Source: Bacillus massilinigeriensis (GTDB lineage: Bacteria > Bacillota > Bacilli > Bacillales > Cytobacillaceae). Taken from it: DNA of 64,000 nt. Numbering within the stretch: the first letter of the stretch is position 1; the number at the start of each line of letters is the position of its first letter. The notes below the pieces were generated by a model. That model searched no databases, was not told the DNA's origin, and saw only the letters and a program-made list of their open reading frames with translations. The stretch lies in contig NZ_LT630004.1 of NCBI RefSeq assembly GCF_900111815.1, positions 1,153,671 through 1,217,670 on the forward strand, in the 5' to 3' direction. The position numbers and the translations under genes are program-made. Shown here in pieces: positions 57,619-64,000 of this stretch.

Positions 57619-58851
57619 TTGATTAAAAAATATACTTGTCAAAATGGTGTTAGAATCATACTAGAACAAATTCCGACAGTTCGGTCAGTTGCAATCGGTA
57701 TCTGGATAGGAACTGGTTCAAGGAATGAACACCAGATGAACAACGGAATTTCCCACTTCCTTGAGCATATGTTCTTCAAAGGAACAAAAACAAGGTCCGC
57801 ACGGGAAATAGCAGAATCCTTTGACAGTATTGGAGGACAGGTGAATGCTTTCACGTCAAAAGAATACACCTGCTATTATGCAAAGGTTCTTGATAATCAT
57901 GCCAATTATGCGCTTGATGTGCTAGCTGATATGTTCTTTCATTCTACATTTGAAGAGGAAGAGCTTGCAAAAGAGAAAAATGTCGTATATGAAGAAATCA
58001 AGATGTATGAAGATACACCTGACGACATTGTTCATGATTTGCTAGGTAAAGCGATTTACAAAGATCATTCCCTCGGATATCCGATTCTTGGCACAGAAGT
58101 AACGCTTGAAACCTTTACAGGCGATACACTAAACGAGTACATGCATGACACGTACACGCCTGAAAATGTAGTAATTTCCATTGCGGGGAATGTACCTGAA
58201 ACATTTATAGCGGAAGCGGAAAAGCTGTTTGGTTCGTACGAGGGTGGAAAAGGTCACGAAGTACAGCTTGCACCCTCCTTCCATTCAGATAGGATTTCCA
58301 GAAAGAAGGAAACCGAACAGGCACATCTCTGTCTTGGTTTTGAGGGTTTGCGAATCGGACACAAGGACATTTACAGCCTGATTGTCTTGAATAATATTCT
58401 TGGGGGCAGCATGAGCAGCAGACTATTCCAAGAAGTGCGGGAGCAAAGGGGATTGGCTTATTCGGTATTTTCTTATCACTCTGCATACCTCGACAGCGGG
58501 GTGGTTACTTTATATGGAGGGACTGGAGCAAAGCAGCTAGACGTTCTATATGGGACCATCCAAGAAACGCTCTCTAAGCTCAAGCTAGATGGAATTACCG
58601 ATAAGGAATTAAACAACAGTAAAGAGCAATTGAAGGGGAGCCTAATGCTGAGTCTTGAGAGTACCAATAGCAGAATGAGCAGAAACGGAAAGAATGAACT
58701 GTTGCTTGGACGTCACCGTTCATTGGATGAGATTGTGGAACAGATTGATCAGGTTTCGAAGATGAGTGTCAATCAACTTGCTGCGTCTATCTTTACAGAT
58801 AACTATTCTGTATCTGTGATTAGTCCGGACGGAGAACTCCCAAAAATATAA
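57619..58851 (+). CDS. mlpA: M16-family zinc protease MlpA (YmxG)
   Basis: A 410-residue processing-peptidase-like protease. The inverted zinc motif HFLEH is at 46-50, with the second zinc Glu about 76 residues on (AKEKNVVYEEIKMYEDTP). The C-terminal half carries the RLFQEVREQRGLAYSV substrate-binding segment. No signal peptide. The start is TTG 57619, 7 nt after AGAGGAGG. In B. subtilis the homologue has been linked to regulation of extracellular protease genes. Confidence 0.95.
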   Translation: MIKKYTCQNGVRIILEQIPTVRSVAIGIWIGTGSRNEHQMNNGISHFLEHMFFKGTKTRSAREIAESFDSIGGQVNAFTSKEYTCYYAKVLDNHANYALDVLADMFFHSTFEEEELAKEKNVVYEEIKMYEDTPDDIVHDLLGKAIYKDHSLGYPILGTEVTLETFTGDTLNEYMHDTYTPENVVISIAGNVPETFIAEAEKLFGSYEGGKGHEVQLAPSFHSDRISRKKETEQAHLCLGFEGLRIGHKDIYSLIVLNNILGGSMSSRLFQEVREQRGLAYSVFSYHSAYLDSGVVTLYGGTGAKQLDVLYGTIQETLSKLKLDGITDKELNNSKEQLKGSLMLSLESTNSRMSRNGKNELLLGRHRSLDEIVEQIDQVSKMSVNQLAASIFTDNYSVSVISPDGELPKI

Positions 58852-58860
58852 AAGGAAAAG

Positions 58861-58883
58861 GCCTGCATTCGCAGGCTTTTTTG
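58861..58883 (+). terminator. Terminator after mlpA
   Basis: GCCTGC (58861-58866) / GCAGGC (58871-58876) with an ATTC loop and six T, 9 bp after the mlpA stop. Confidence 0.92.
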
Positions 58884-58932
58884 CATGCTGGGCCAATCTT
58901 TAACATATATTGAGAGTACAGGAGGGGTCCCA

Positions 58933-59172
58933 ATGAGATTGAGTGAACTTGGGGGTAAAGAAATTGTAGATGTCAAAAAGGCGGAGAGGCTAGGTATTCT
59001 CGGTCAAACAGATCTTGAGATTGATGAGCGGACGGGACAGGTAATGGCATTAGTGATACCGTCCGTTAAGTGGTTCGGCTTGAAGCGAGAGGGAAATGAG
59101 CTTAAAGTGCCATGGAAGCATATCAAGAAAATCGGTACAGACATTGTTATACTCGATATCCCAGAAGATTAG
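58933..59172 (+). CDS. ymxH: YlmC/YmxH family PRC-barrel protein
   Basis: A 79-residue PRC-barrel protein: MRLSELGGKEIVDVKKAERLG and GNELKVPWKHIKKIGTDIVILDI. The frame starts at 58885 inside the preceding terminator, but CAGGAGGGG selects ATG 58933. Related YlmC/YmxH proteins are common in spore formers, some with sporulation-linked expression. Function is unknown. A terminator follows. Confidence 0.93.
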   Translation: MRLSELGGKEIVDVKKAERLGILGQTDLEIDERTGQVMALVIPSVKWFGLKREGNELKVPWKHIKKIGTDIVILDIPED

Positions 59173-59208
59173 AGGAGTGCCTTCCACGAGGAGCACTTCT
59201 CTTTTTTA
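59171..59208 (+). terminator. Terminator after ymxH
   Basis: GAGGAGTGC (about 59172-59180) pairs with GCACTTCTC (59193-59201), with one G-U, followed by TTTTTT. Confidence 0.88.
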
Positions 59209-59227
59209 TTCTCCATAGTCGTAATTC

Positions 59228-59254
59228 ACCACCATGCTTTATTTTACATATCAT
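59228..59254 (+). promoter_or_regulatory. Candidate SigK promoter of spoVFA-spoVFB
   Basis: CATATCAT (59247-59254) fits the SigK -10 pattern CATANNNT. An AC (59228-59229) 17 bp upstream fits the short -35. Dipicolinate synthase is made in the mother cell under SigK in B. subtilis, so the assignment is consistent. Confidence 0.5.
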
Positions 59255-59313
59255 GTTGGAGTAAATATCATTTTAATTCCTGTTCAATTATTGGAAAGAA
59301 GGTGAATGTACCG

Positions 59314-60213
59314 ATGCTGACAGGAATGCAAATCGCTGTCATTGGCGGGGATGCAAGACAGCTGGAGATTATCAGAAAGTTGACTGAACTGGATGCGAAG
59401 CTGTCGCTCATTGGATTCGAGCAACTGGAACATGCATTTACGGGAGCTGCAAAGGAAAAGGTAGAGGAATTGGATTTTTCTGCACAGGATGCTTTGATTC
59501 TTCCTGTGCCAGGAACCAGCTTAGAAGGGCAGGTCGAAACAATCTTCTCCAGCGAAAAGGTAGTTGTTACGCAAGAGATGGTAGAGAAAACTCCGCCACA
59601 TTGCATTATTTACTCGGGAATCAGCAATGCTTATTTGACCGGTATTACTCAGCAGGCCAAAAGGCAACTGGTTCTTCTCTTCGAACGGGATGATGTTGCG
59701 ATATATAATTCGATTCCGACAGTAGAAGGGACTATCATGATGGCAATTCAGCATACAGATTTCACCATTCATGGTTCAAGAGTCGCCGTCCTTGGTCTTG
59801 GGCGTGTGGGAGTGAGCGTTGCCCGCACTTTCCATGCTCTGGGCGCAAAAGTGAGTGTTGGAGCAAGGAAGAGCGAGCATCTTGCAAGGATAACAGAAAT
59901 GTCTCTCAGGCCATTCCGTCTTGACGATCTTCCGATTATTGTAAGGGATATGGATATTATAATTAATACTATCCCACATCCTGTTGTAACAGCCTCTGTT
60001 ATCTCAAAAATGCCTTCCCATACACTAATTATCGATCTTGCATCGAAACCTGGCGGAACAGATTTTAGGTATGCAGAAAAAAGGGGAGTAAAAGCTCTCC
60101 TTGCACCTGGCCTTCCTGGTATTGTGGCACCCAAAACTGCCGGCAAAATACTTGCGAATGTACTCGCTCAACTAATTGGGGAAGAATTTAGCCTGAGAAA
60201 GGGGAATGGCTGA
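59314..60213 (+). CDS. spoVFA: Dipicolinate synthase subunit A
   Basis: A 299-residue subunit of the mother-cell enzyme making dipicolinic acid from dihydrodipicolinate for spore heat resistance. The N-terminal MLTGMQIAVIGGDARQLEIIRKL and the NAD(P)-binding VAVLGLGRVGVSVARTF are conserved. AGAAGGTGA precedes ATG 59314, which aligns with the B. subtilis start; GTG 59302 is in the site. The stop overlaps spoVFB by one base. Also called dpaA. Confidence 0.97.
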   Translation: MLTGMQIAVIGGDARQLEIIRKLTELDAKLSLIGFEQLEHAFTGAAKEKVEELDFSAQDALILPVPGTSLEGQVETIFSSEKVVVTQEMVEKTPPHCIIYSGISNAYLTGITQQAKRQLVLLFERDDVAIYNSIPTVEGTIMMAIQHTDFTIHGSRVAVLGLGRVGVSVARTFHALGAKVSVGARKSEHLARITEMSLRPFRLDDLPIIVRDMDIIINTIPHPVVTASVISKMPSHTLIIDLASKPGGTDFRYAEKRGVKALLAPGLPGIVAPKTAGKILANVLAQLIGEEFSLRKGNG

Positions 60214-60800
60214 TGAGCCTTAGTGGAAAAAGAATTGGTTTTGGGCTGACAGGATCCCATTGCACATATGAAGCTGTATACCCGGAAATTGAAAAACTGG
60301 TGAATGCAGGAGCGGATGTAGTACCTGTCGTGACAAAAACCGTTCGAAAGACGGATACACGCTTTGGAAAAGGGGAAGAATGGGTTGAAAAAATTGAAGC
60401 CCTGACAGGAAAAAAAGTAATCGATACTATCGTTATGGCGGAGCCGCTAGGTCCCAAAATGCCATTGGACTGTATGATTATCGCACCAATGACGGGTGTT
60501 TCAATGAGTAAGTTTGCCAACGCGATGAATGACTCGCCTGTATTAATGGCTGCAAAAGCGACGCTCCGGAACTTAAAGCCAATTGTTCTCGGCATTTCAA
60601 CAAATGATGCTCTCGGATTGAACGGTGTAAACTTGATGAAACTCATGTCGACAAAAAATATTTATTTTATCCCGTTTGGCCAAGATGACCCAGTTAAAAA
60701 GCCTAATAGTATGGTAGCGAAAATGGAGTTACTTAGTGATACTGTCATTTGTGCAATAGGTGGAGAGCAGATTCAGCCGGTGATTAGAGAGTATTTGTAG
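60213..60800 (+). CDS. spoVFB: Dipicolinate synthase subunit B
   Basis: A 195-residue flavoprotein-like (HFCD fold) subunit of dipicolinate synthase: KRIGFGLTGSHCTYEAV, MIIAPMTGVSMSKFANAMND and LGISTNDALGLNGVNLMKLM. Its ATG overlaps the spoVFA stop (TGATG), and AAAGGGGA is the site inside spoVFA. No terminator is evident between it and asd; the 232-bp gap instead holds an asd promoter and leader. Also called dpaB. Confidence 0.97.
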   Translation: MSLSGKRIGFGLTGSHCTYEAVYPEIEKLVNAGADVVPVVTKTVRKTDTRFGKGEEWVEKIEALTGKKVIDTIVMAEPLGPKMPLDCMIIAPMTGVSMSKFANAMNDSPVLMAAKATLRNLKPIVLGISTNDALGLNGVNLMKLMSTKNIYFIPFGQDDPVKKPNSMVAKMELLSDTVICAIGGEQIQPVIREYL

Positions 60801-60911
60801 CAATAAGAGAAACATTTTCTTGAACAAGTAGAATCATTGGAAATCTGTGTGACATATTATTCCTTTTATCGACCAAAGTATGAAAATGGTTCTTTCCTTC
60901 ATCAATGAATA

Positions 60912-60920
60912 TGATAAAAT
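60912..60920 (+). promoter_or_regulatory. Extended -10 promoter candidate of asd-dapG-dapA
   Basis: TGATAAAAT (60912-60920) is an extended -10 (TG-N-TAAAAT), with no good -35. Transcription would start near 60927, about 105 nt before asd. Confidence 0.5.
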
Positions 60921-60936
60921 AAATGATACTATGAAT

Positions 60937-61010
60937 CGGCAGATTGTTTAGGCACTTTACTATCTGCCGTTTGATACTTAAAGAAAATCGGTTTTACGGA
61001 TTACAAATCC
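60937..61010 (+). promoter_or_regulatory. Two hairpins in the asd leader
   Basis: CGGCAGAT (60937-60944) pairs perfectly with ATCTGCCG (60962-60969) around a 17-nt loop. A smaller stem GGATT / AATCC with an ACA loop is at 60998-61010. The leader is too short for the large five-helix lysine riboswitch and shows none of its recognisable features. Role unknown. Confidence 0.5.
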
Positions 61011-61032
61011 ATATTGGAAGGGGAAAGAAACC

Positions 61033-62082
61033 ATGCTTCTAGAGAAAGGATTTCATGTAGCTGTAGTTGGTGCAACTGGAGCGGTTGGGCAACAAATGAT
61101 GAAAACGCTTGAGGAAAGGGATTTTCCAATTTCTAAATTGACGCTGCTATCCTCTGCTCGTTCTGCCGGAAGCACTGCGGTCTTTAAAGGCGAAAAAATC
61201 ACCATTCACGAGGCAAAACCTGAAAGCTTCGAAGGTGTGCAAATCGCATTGTTCAGTGCCGGGGGGAGCGTTTCAAAAGAATTAGCTCCGGAGGCTGTCA
61301 AGCGTGGCGCCATTGTTGTTGATAATACTAGCGCGTTCAGAATGGATGAGAACGTTCCGCTGGTTGTTCCAGAGGTGAATGAGAAAGACTTAGAAAACCA
61401 TAACGGTATCATTGCTAACCCAAACTGTTCCACCATTCAGATGGTTGTTGCCCTTCAGCCGTTCCGCCAGAAATATGGCCTTGAAAAAGTGATTGTCTCG
61501 ACCTACCAGGCGGTTTCGGGAGCGGGTGCTGCAGCAGTTGAAGAGCTGAACAGGCAGACAAAGGTGATTTTGGAGGGAGAAGAGGCTAATCCATCTATCC
61601 TTCCTGTCAAATCTGCAGATAAGCACTACCAAATTGCTTTTAATGCCATTCCACAAATAGATGTATTCCAAGAAAATGGCTTTACTTTTGAAGAGATGAA
61701 AATGATCAATGAAACAAAGAAGATTATGCATATGCCATCACTTCAGGTTGCTGCTACATGCGTGCGCCTTCCAATCGCGACTGGCCATTCAGAATCAGTT
61801 TATTTTGAAACGGAAAAAGCAGGTGTTACAGTCGAAGAAGCAAAAGAGTTGATGAAAAATGCTCCGGGTGTCATTTTAGAGGATGATCCTTCTCAGCAAA
61901 TTTATCCAATGCCTGCAAATTGTGTCGGAAAGAGCGACGTATTTGTTGGAAGGATTCGCAAGGATCTTGATAACGAAAAAGGCTTTCATCTGTGGGTTGT
62001 ATCCGATAACCTGTTGAAGGGTGCAGCTTGGAATTCAGTCCAGATTGCTGAAGGCCTCGTAAAATTGGGTCTTGTAAAATAA
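61033..62082 (+). CDS. asd: Aspartate-semialdehyde dehydrogenase
   Basis: A 349-residue NADP-dependent enzyme converting aspartyl phosphate to aspartate semialdehyde, at the branch to lysine, diaminopimelate, dipicolinate, threonine and methionine. The nucleotide motif [13 protein letters not shown] is at the N-terminus and catalytic Cys132 is in [20 protein letters not shown] precedes the ATG. dapG and dapA follow. Confidence 0.98.
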   Translation: MLLEKGFHVAVVGATGAVGQQMMKTLEERDFPISKLTLLSSARSAGSTAVFKGEKITIHEAKPESFEGVQIALFSAGGSVSKELAPEAVKRGAIVVDNTSAFRMDENVPLVVPEVNEKDLENHNGIIANPNCSTIQMVVALQPFRQKYGLEKVIVSTYQAVSGAGAAAVEELNRQTKVILEGEEANPSILPVKSADKHYQIAFNAIPQIDVFQENGFTFEEMKMINETKKIMHMPSLQVAATCVRLPIATGHSESVYFETEKAGVTVEEAKELMKNAPGVILEDDPSQQIYPMPANCVGKSDVFVGRIRKDLDNEKGFHLWVVSDNLLKGAAWNSVQIAEGLVKLGLVK

Positions 62083-62126
62083 TTTAATGTAATTGCAGGA
62101 TAGAGATAACCAGGGGTGGTACTACG

Positions 62127-63365
62127 ATGAAAATCATTGTTCAAAAATTTGGCGGAACTTCTGTCAGGGATGACGATAGCAGGGCACATGCCATAAAGCA
62201 TATCAAACAGGCAATATCTCAAGGGTATAAAGCGGTGGTGGTCGTGTCCGCCATGGGACGTAAAGGGGAGCCTTATGCAACTGACACACTGCTCAGCCTT
62301 GTGGGCGGCAGTGAAAATGAGTTGAGCAAACGGGAGCATGATCTCCTTCTATCTTGCGGGGAGACTATTTCGAGCGTCGTTTTTACAAACAAACTTTTGG
62401 AACACGGTATTAGCGCCAGGGCTTTGACAGGAGCACAAGCAGGCTTCAGGACCAATAAGGATCATACAAACGCAAAAATCATTGATATGAAAGTCGATCG
62501 GTTATTACAGGAATTAGAAAGCGTTGACGCTGTAGTCGTAGCTGGGTTCCAAGGAATAGCATCCAACGGGGACATTACGACAATCGGTCGCGGTGGAAGT
62601 GATACATCTGCCGCCGCGCTTGGCGCTGCATTAAATGCGGAATGGATAGATATCTTTACAGATGTGGAAGGCATCATGACAGCAGATCCTAGAATAGCAG
62701 AAAATGCCCGTCCGCTTTCAATTGTTACCTACACTGAAGTGTGCAATATGGCATATCAGGGTGCAAAAGTTATTCACCCAAGGGCTGTAGAAATTGCCAT
62801 GCAGTCTAAGGTTCCTATTCGCATCCGATCAACGTATTCTGACTCCAACGGGACACTTGTGACTTCCCTTAGCAGGAACAGCAAGGGAAGCGACATACGG
62901 GAACGCCTTGTAACAGGGATCGCCCATATGGCAAAGGTCACTCAGATAAAAGTTGAGGCGAAGAAAGATCAGTATAACTTGCAGTCAGAAGTCTTTAAGG
63001 CGATGGCAAATGATGAAATCAGCGTTGATTTTATCAACATTTCTCCTAACGCTGTAGTCTATACGGTCCTAAACGAAATGGCTGAAAAAGCAAAAGGGAT
63101 TTTGGAAAAACTAGGGTATTCGCCGCAATTGGAATGGGATTGCGCAAAAGTTTCCGTTGTCGGAGGCGGAATAGCAGGCGTTCCCGGTGTTGCATCCAAA
63201 ATTGTTACCGCACTGTCGGAGAAGGGGATCAGGATTCTCCAATCAGCTGACAGTCATACAACTATTTGGGTTCTAGTGAAAGAAAAAGACCTCGTAACAG
63301 CTGTCAATGCATTACATGATGCTTTTGAATTGGAAAAAGAACAGCAGGAAATGCTGCAGGATTGA
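62127..63365 (+). CDS. dapG: Aspartokinase I (DapG type)
   Basis: A 412-residue aspartate kinase, first step of the aspartate pathway. VQKFGGTSV opens the kinase domain, GRGGSDTSAAALGAAL and DVEGIMTADPRIAENA continue it, and two ACT domains (about 260-400) provide feedback control. In B. subtilis DapG is the diaminopimelate-inhibited isozyme, consistent with linkage to asd, dapA and the dipicolinate genes. CAGGGGTGG precedes the ATG. Confidence 0.97.
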   Translation: MKIIVQKFGGTSVRDDDSRAHAIKHIKQAISQGYKAVVVVSAMGRKGEPYATDTLLSLVGGSENELSKREHDLLLSCGETISSVVFTNKLLEHGISARALTGAQAGFRTNKDHTNAKIIDMKVDRLLQELESVDAVVVAGFQGIASNGDITTIGRGGSDTSAAALGAALNAEWIDIFTDVEGIMTADPRIAENARPLSIVTYTEVCNMAYQGAKVIHPRAVEIAMQSKVPIRIRSTYSDSNGTLVTSLSRNSKGSDIRERLVTGIAHMAKVTQIKVEAKKDQYNLQSEVFKAMANDEISVDFINISPNAVVYTVLNEMAEKAKGILEKLGYSPQLEWDCAKVSVVGGGIAGVPGVASKIVTALSEKGIRILQSADSHTTIWVLVKEKDLVTAVNALHDAFELEKEQQEMLQD

Positions 63366-63383
63366 TAAAAAGGAGTGGGAAAC

Positions 63384-64000
63384 ATGGTCCATTTCGGACG
63401 GATTGCGACCGCAATGGTAACACCGTTTGACAAAAACGGGCATATTGATTTTGCAAAAACAACGAAGCTAGTAAATCACTTAATAGAAAATGGTACGGAC
63501 TGTCTTGTCGTTGCTGGCACGACAGGAGAATCCCCAACCCTTTCAAAAGAAGAAAAGATTGCATTATTCCAACATGTTGTAAAAGTGGCTGGTAAGAGAG
63601 TACCAGTCATTGCGGGTACTGGATCTAACAATACTTATGCTACAGTAGAACTGACAAAAAAAGCGGAAGAAATAGGCGTCGATGGAATCATGATTGTCGC
63701 CCCATATTATAATAAACCAAACCAGGAAGGCATCTATCAGCATTTTAAGGTGATTGCAGAAAACACAAGCTTACCTTTGATGATTTATAATATTCCAGGA
63801 CGTTCTTCCGTTAATATCATGCCCGAAACGATAATCAGATTATCAGAAATCCCTAACATTGTAGCTGTTAAAGAAGCAAGCGGGGATTTGAACGCAATGA
63901 CAAAGATTATTGCAGAGACACCAGAAGACTTTGTTCTTTATAGCGGTGATGATGGACTGACCCTTCCGACTCTTTCCATCGGAGGTGTGGGGGTAGTTTC
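63384..64000 (+). CDS. dapA: 4-hydroxy-tetrahydrodipicolinate synthase (partial, 5' part)
   Basis: The first 205 codons of DapA, which condenses pyruvate with aspartate semialdehyde. MVHFGRIATAMVTPFDKNG is the typical N-terminus; VAGTTGESPTLSKEEK holds the substrate-binding Thr pair, NIPGRSS follows the active-site Tyr (MIYNIP), and VAVKEASGD carries the Schiff-base Lys. AAAAGGAGTGGG precedes the ATG. The reading frame runs off the end of the window; about 85-90 codons are missing. Confidence 0.96.
   Translation, partial: MVHFGRIATAMVTPFDKNGHIDFAKTTKLVNHLIENGTDCLVVAGTTGESPTLSKEEKIALFQHVVKVAGKRVPVIAGTGSNNTYATVELTKKAEEIGVDGIMIVAPYYNKPNQEGIYQHFKVIAENTSLPLMIYNIPGRSSVNIMPETIIRLSEIPNIVAVKEASGDLNAMTKIIAETPEDFVLYSGDDGLTLPTLSIGGVGVV

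Noticed and set aside
60921-61032. Lysine riboswitch before asd-dapG-dapA
   Set aside because: The leader of about 105 nt is too short and shows only two simple stems, not the multi-helix lysine riboswitch layout.

Overview
The window is a gene-dense, entirely plus-strand stretch of a Bacillaceae chromosome (Bacillus sensu lato, low to moderate GC). Strong AAGGAGG-type ribosome binding sites, frequent TTG starts, a Gram-positive PolC, the sporulation genes spoVFA/spoVFB, and gene order closely matching the Bacillus subtilis 140-150 degree region (codV-clpQ-clpY-codY, the fla/che operon, rpsB to dapA) all point there. The sequence alone does not fix the genus or species. I see no mobile element, prophage, CRISPR array, rRNA or tRNA.

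Layout. (1) 1-3110: the 3' end of xerC/codV, the HslVU (ClpQY) protease and the global regulator codY, closed by a terminator. (2) 3111-3709: an AT-rich non-coding region of about 600 bp that must hold the fla/che promoters and leader. (3) 3710-32255: one collinear fla/che operon of about 28.5 kb. It encodes rod and MS-ring genes (flgB, flgC, fliE, fliF), the switch and export ATPase (fliG to fliJ), hook genes (MgtE_N-like ylxF, fliK, flgD, a flagellar-operon protein, flgE/flgG), swrD, fliL, the C-ring (fliM, fliY), cheY, the export gate (fliO, P, Q, R, flhB, flhA), placement GTPases (flhF, flhG), chemotaxis genes (cheB, A, W, C, D), sigD, a FapA/DUF342 gene and swrB. No internal terminator is visible. 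(4) 32265-35565: rpsB, tsf, pyrH and frr, with intergenic terminator-like hairpins acting as likely attenuators. (5) 35662-41667: uppS, cdsA, dxr, rasP and proS (lipid carrier, phospholipid and isoprenoid precursors, site-2 protease, prolyl-tRNA synthetase). (6) 41692-46082: polC with its own promoter and leader hairpin. (7) 46108-53622: the rimP-nusA-ylxR-ylxQ-infB-ylxP-rbfA operon, then truB and ribC. (8) 53625-59207: rpsO, pnpA, the deacetylase-like ylxY, the protease mlpA and ymxH. (9) 59228-64000: spoVFA and spoVFB (dipicolinate synthase) followed by asd, dapG and a truncated dapA, linking spore dipicolinate to the lysine/diaminopimelate pathway.

The region is conserved housekeeping and motility DNA, and I did not find a convincing undescribed system. 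The points most worth a second look are: a seven-unit in-frame tandem repeat in the IF2 (infB) linker; a FlgD whose C-terminal small domain is duplicated; a FapA/DUF342 gene between sigD and swrB; an odd initiation region for swrD; an inverted repeat at the fliF ribosome binding site; and several 5' leader hairpins (polC, rimP, rpsB, rpsO, pnpA, asd, uppS) that could be autoregulatory.

Many starts were moved from the longest possible start to the one supported by a ribosome binding site and by family N-termini. Remarks on the length or N-terminus of B. subtilis homologues are from memory, not from a search.
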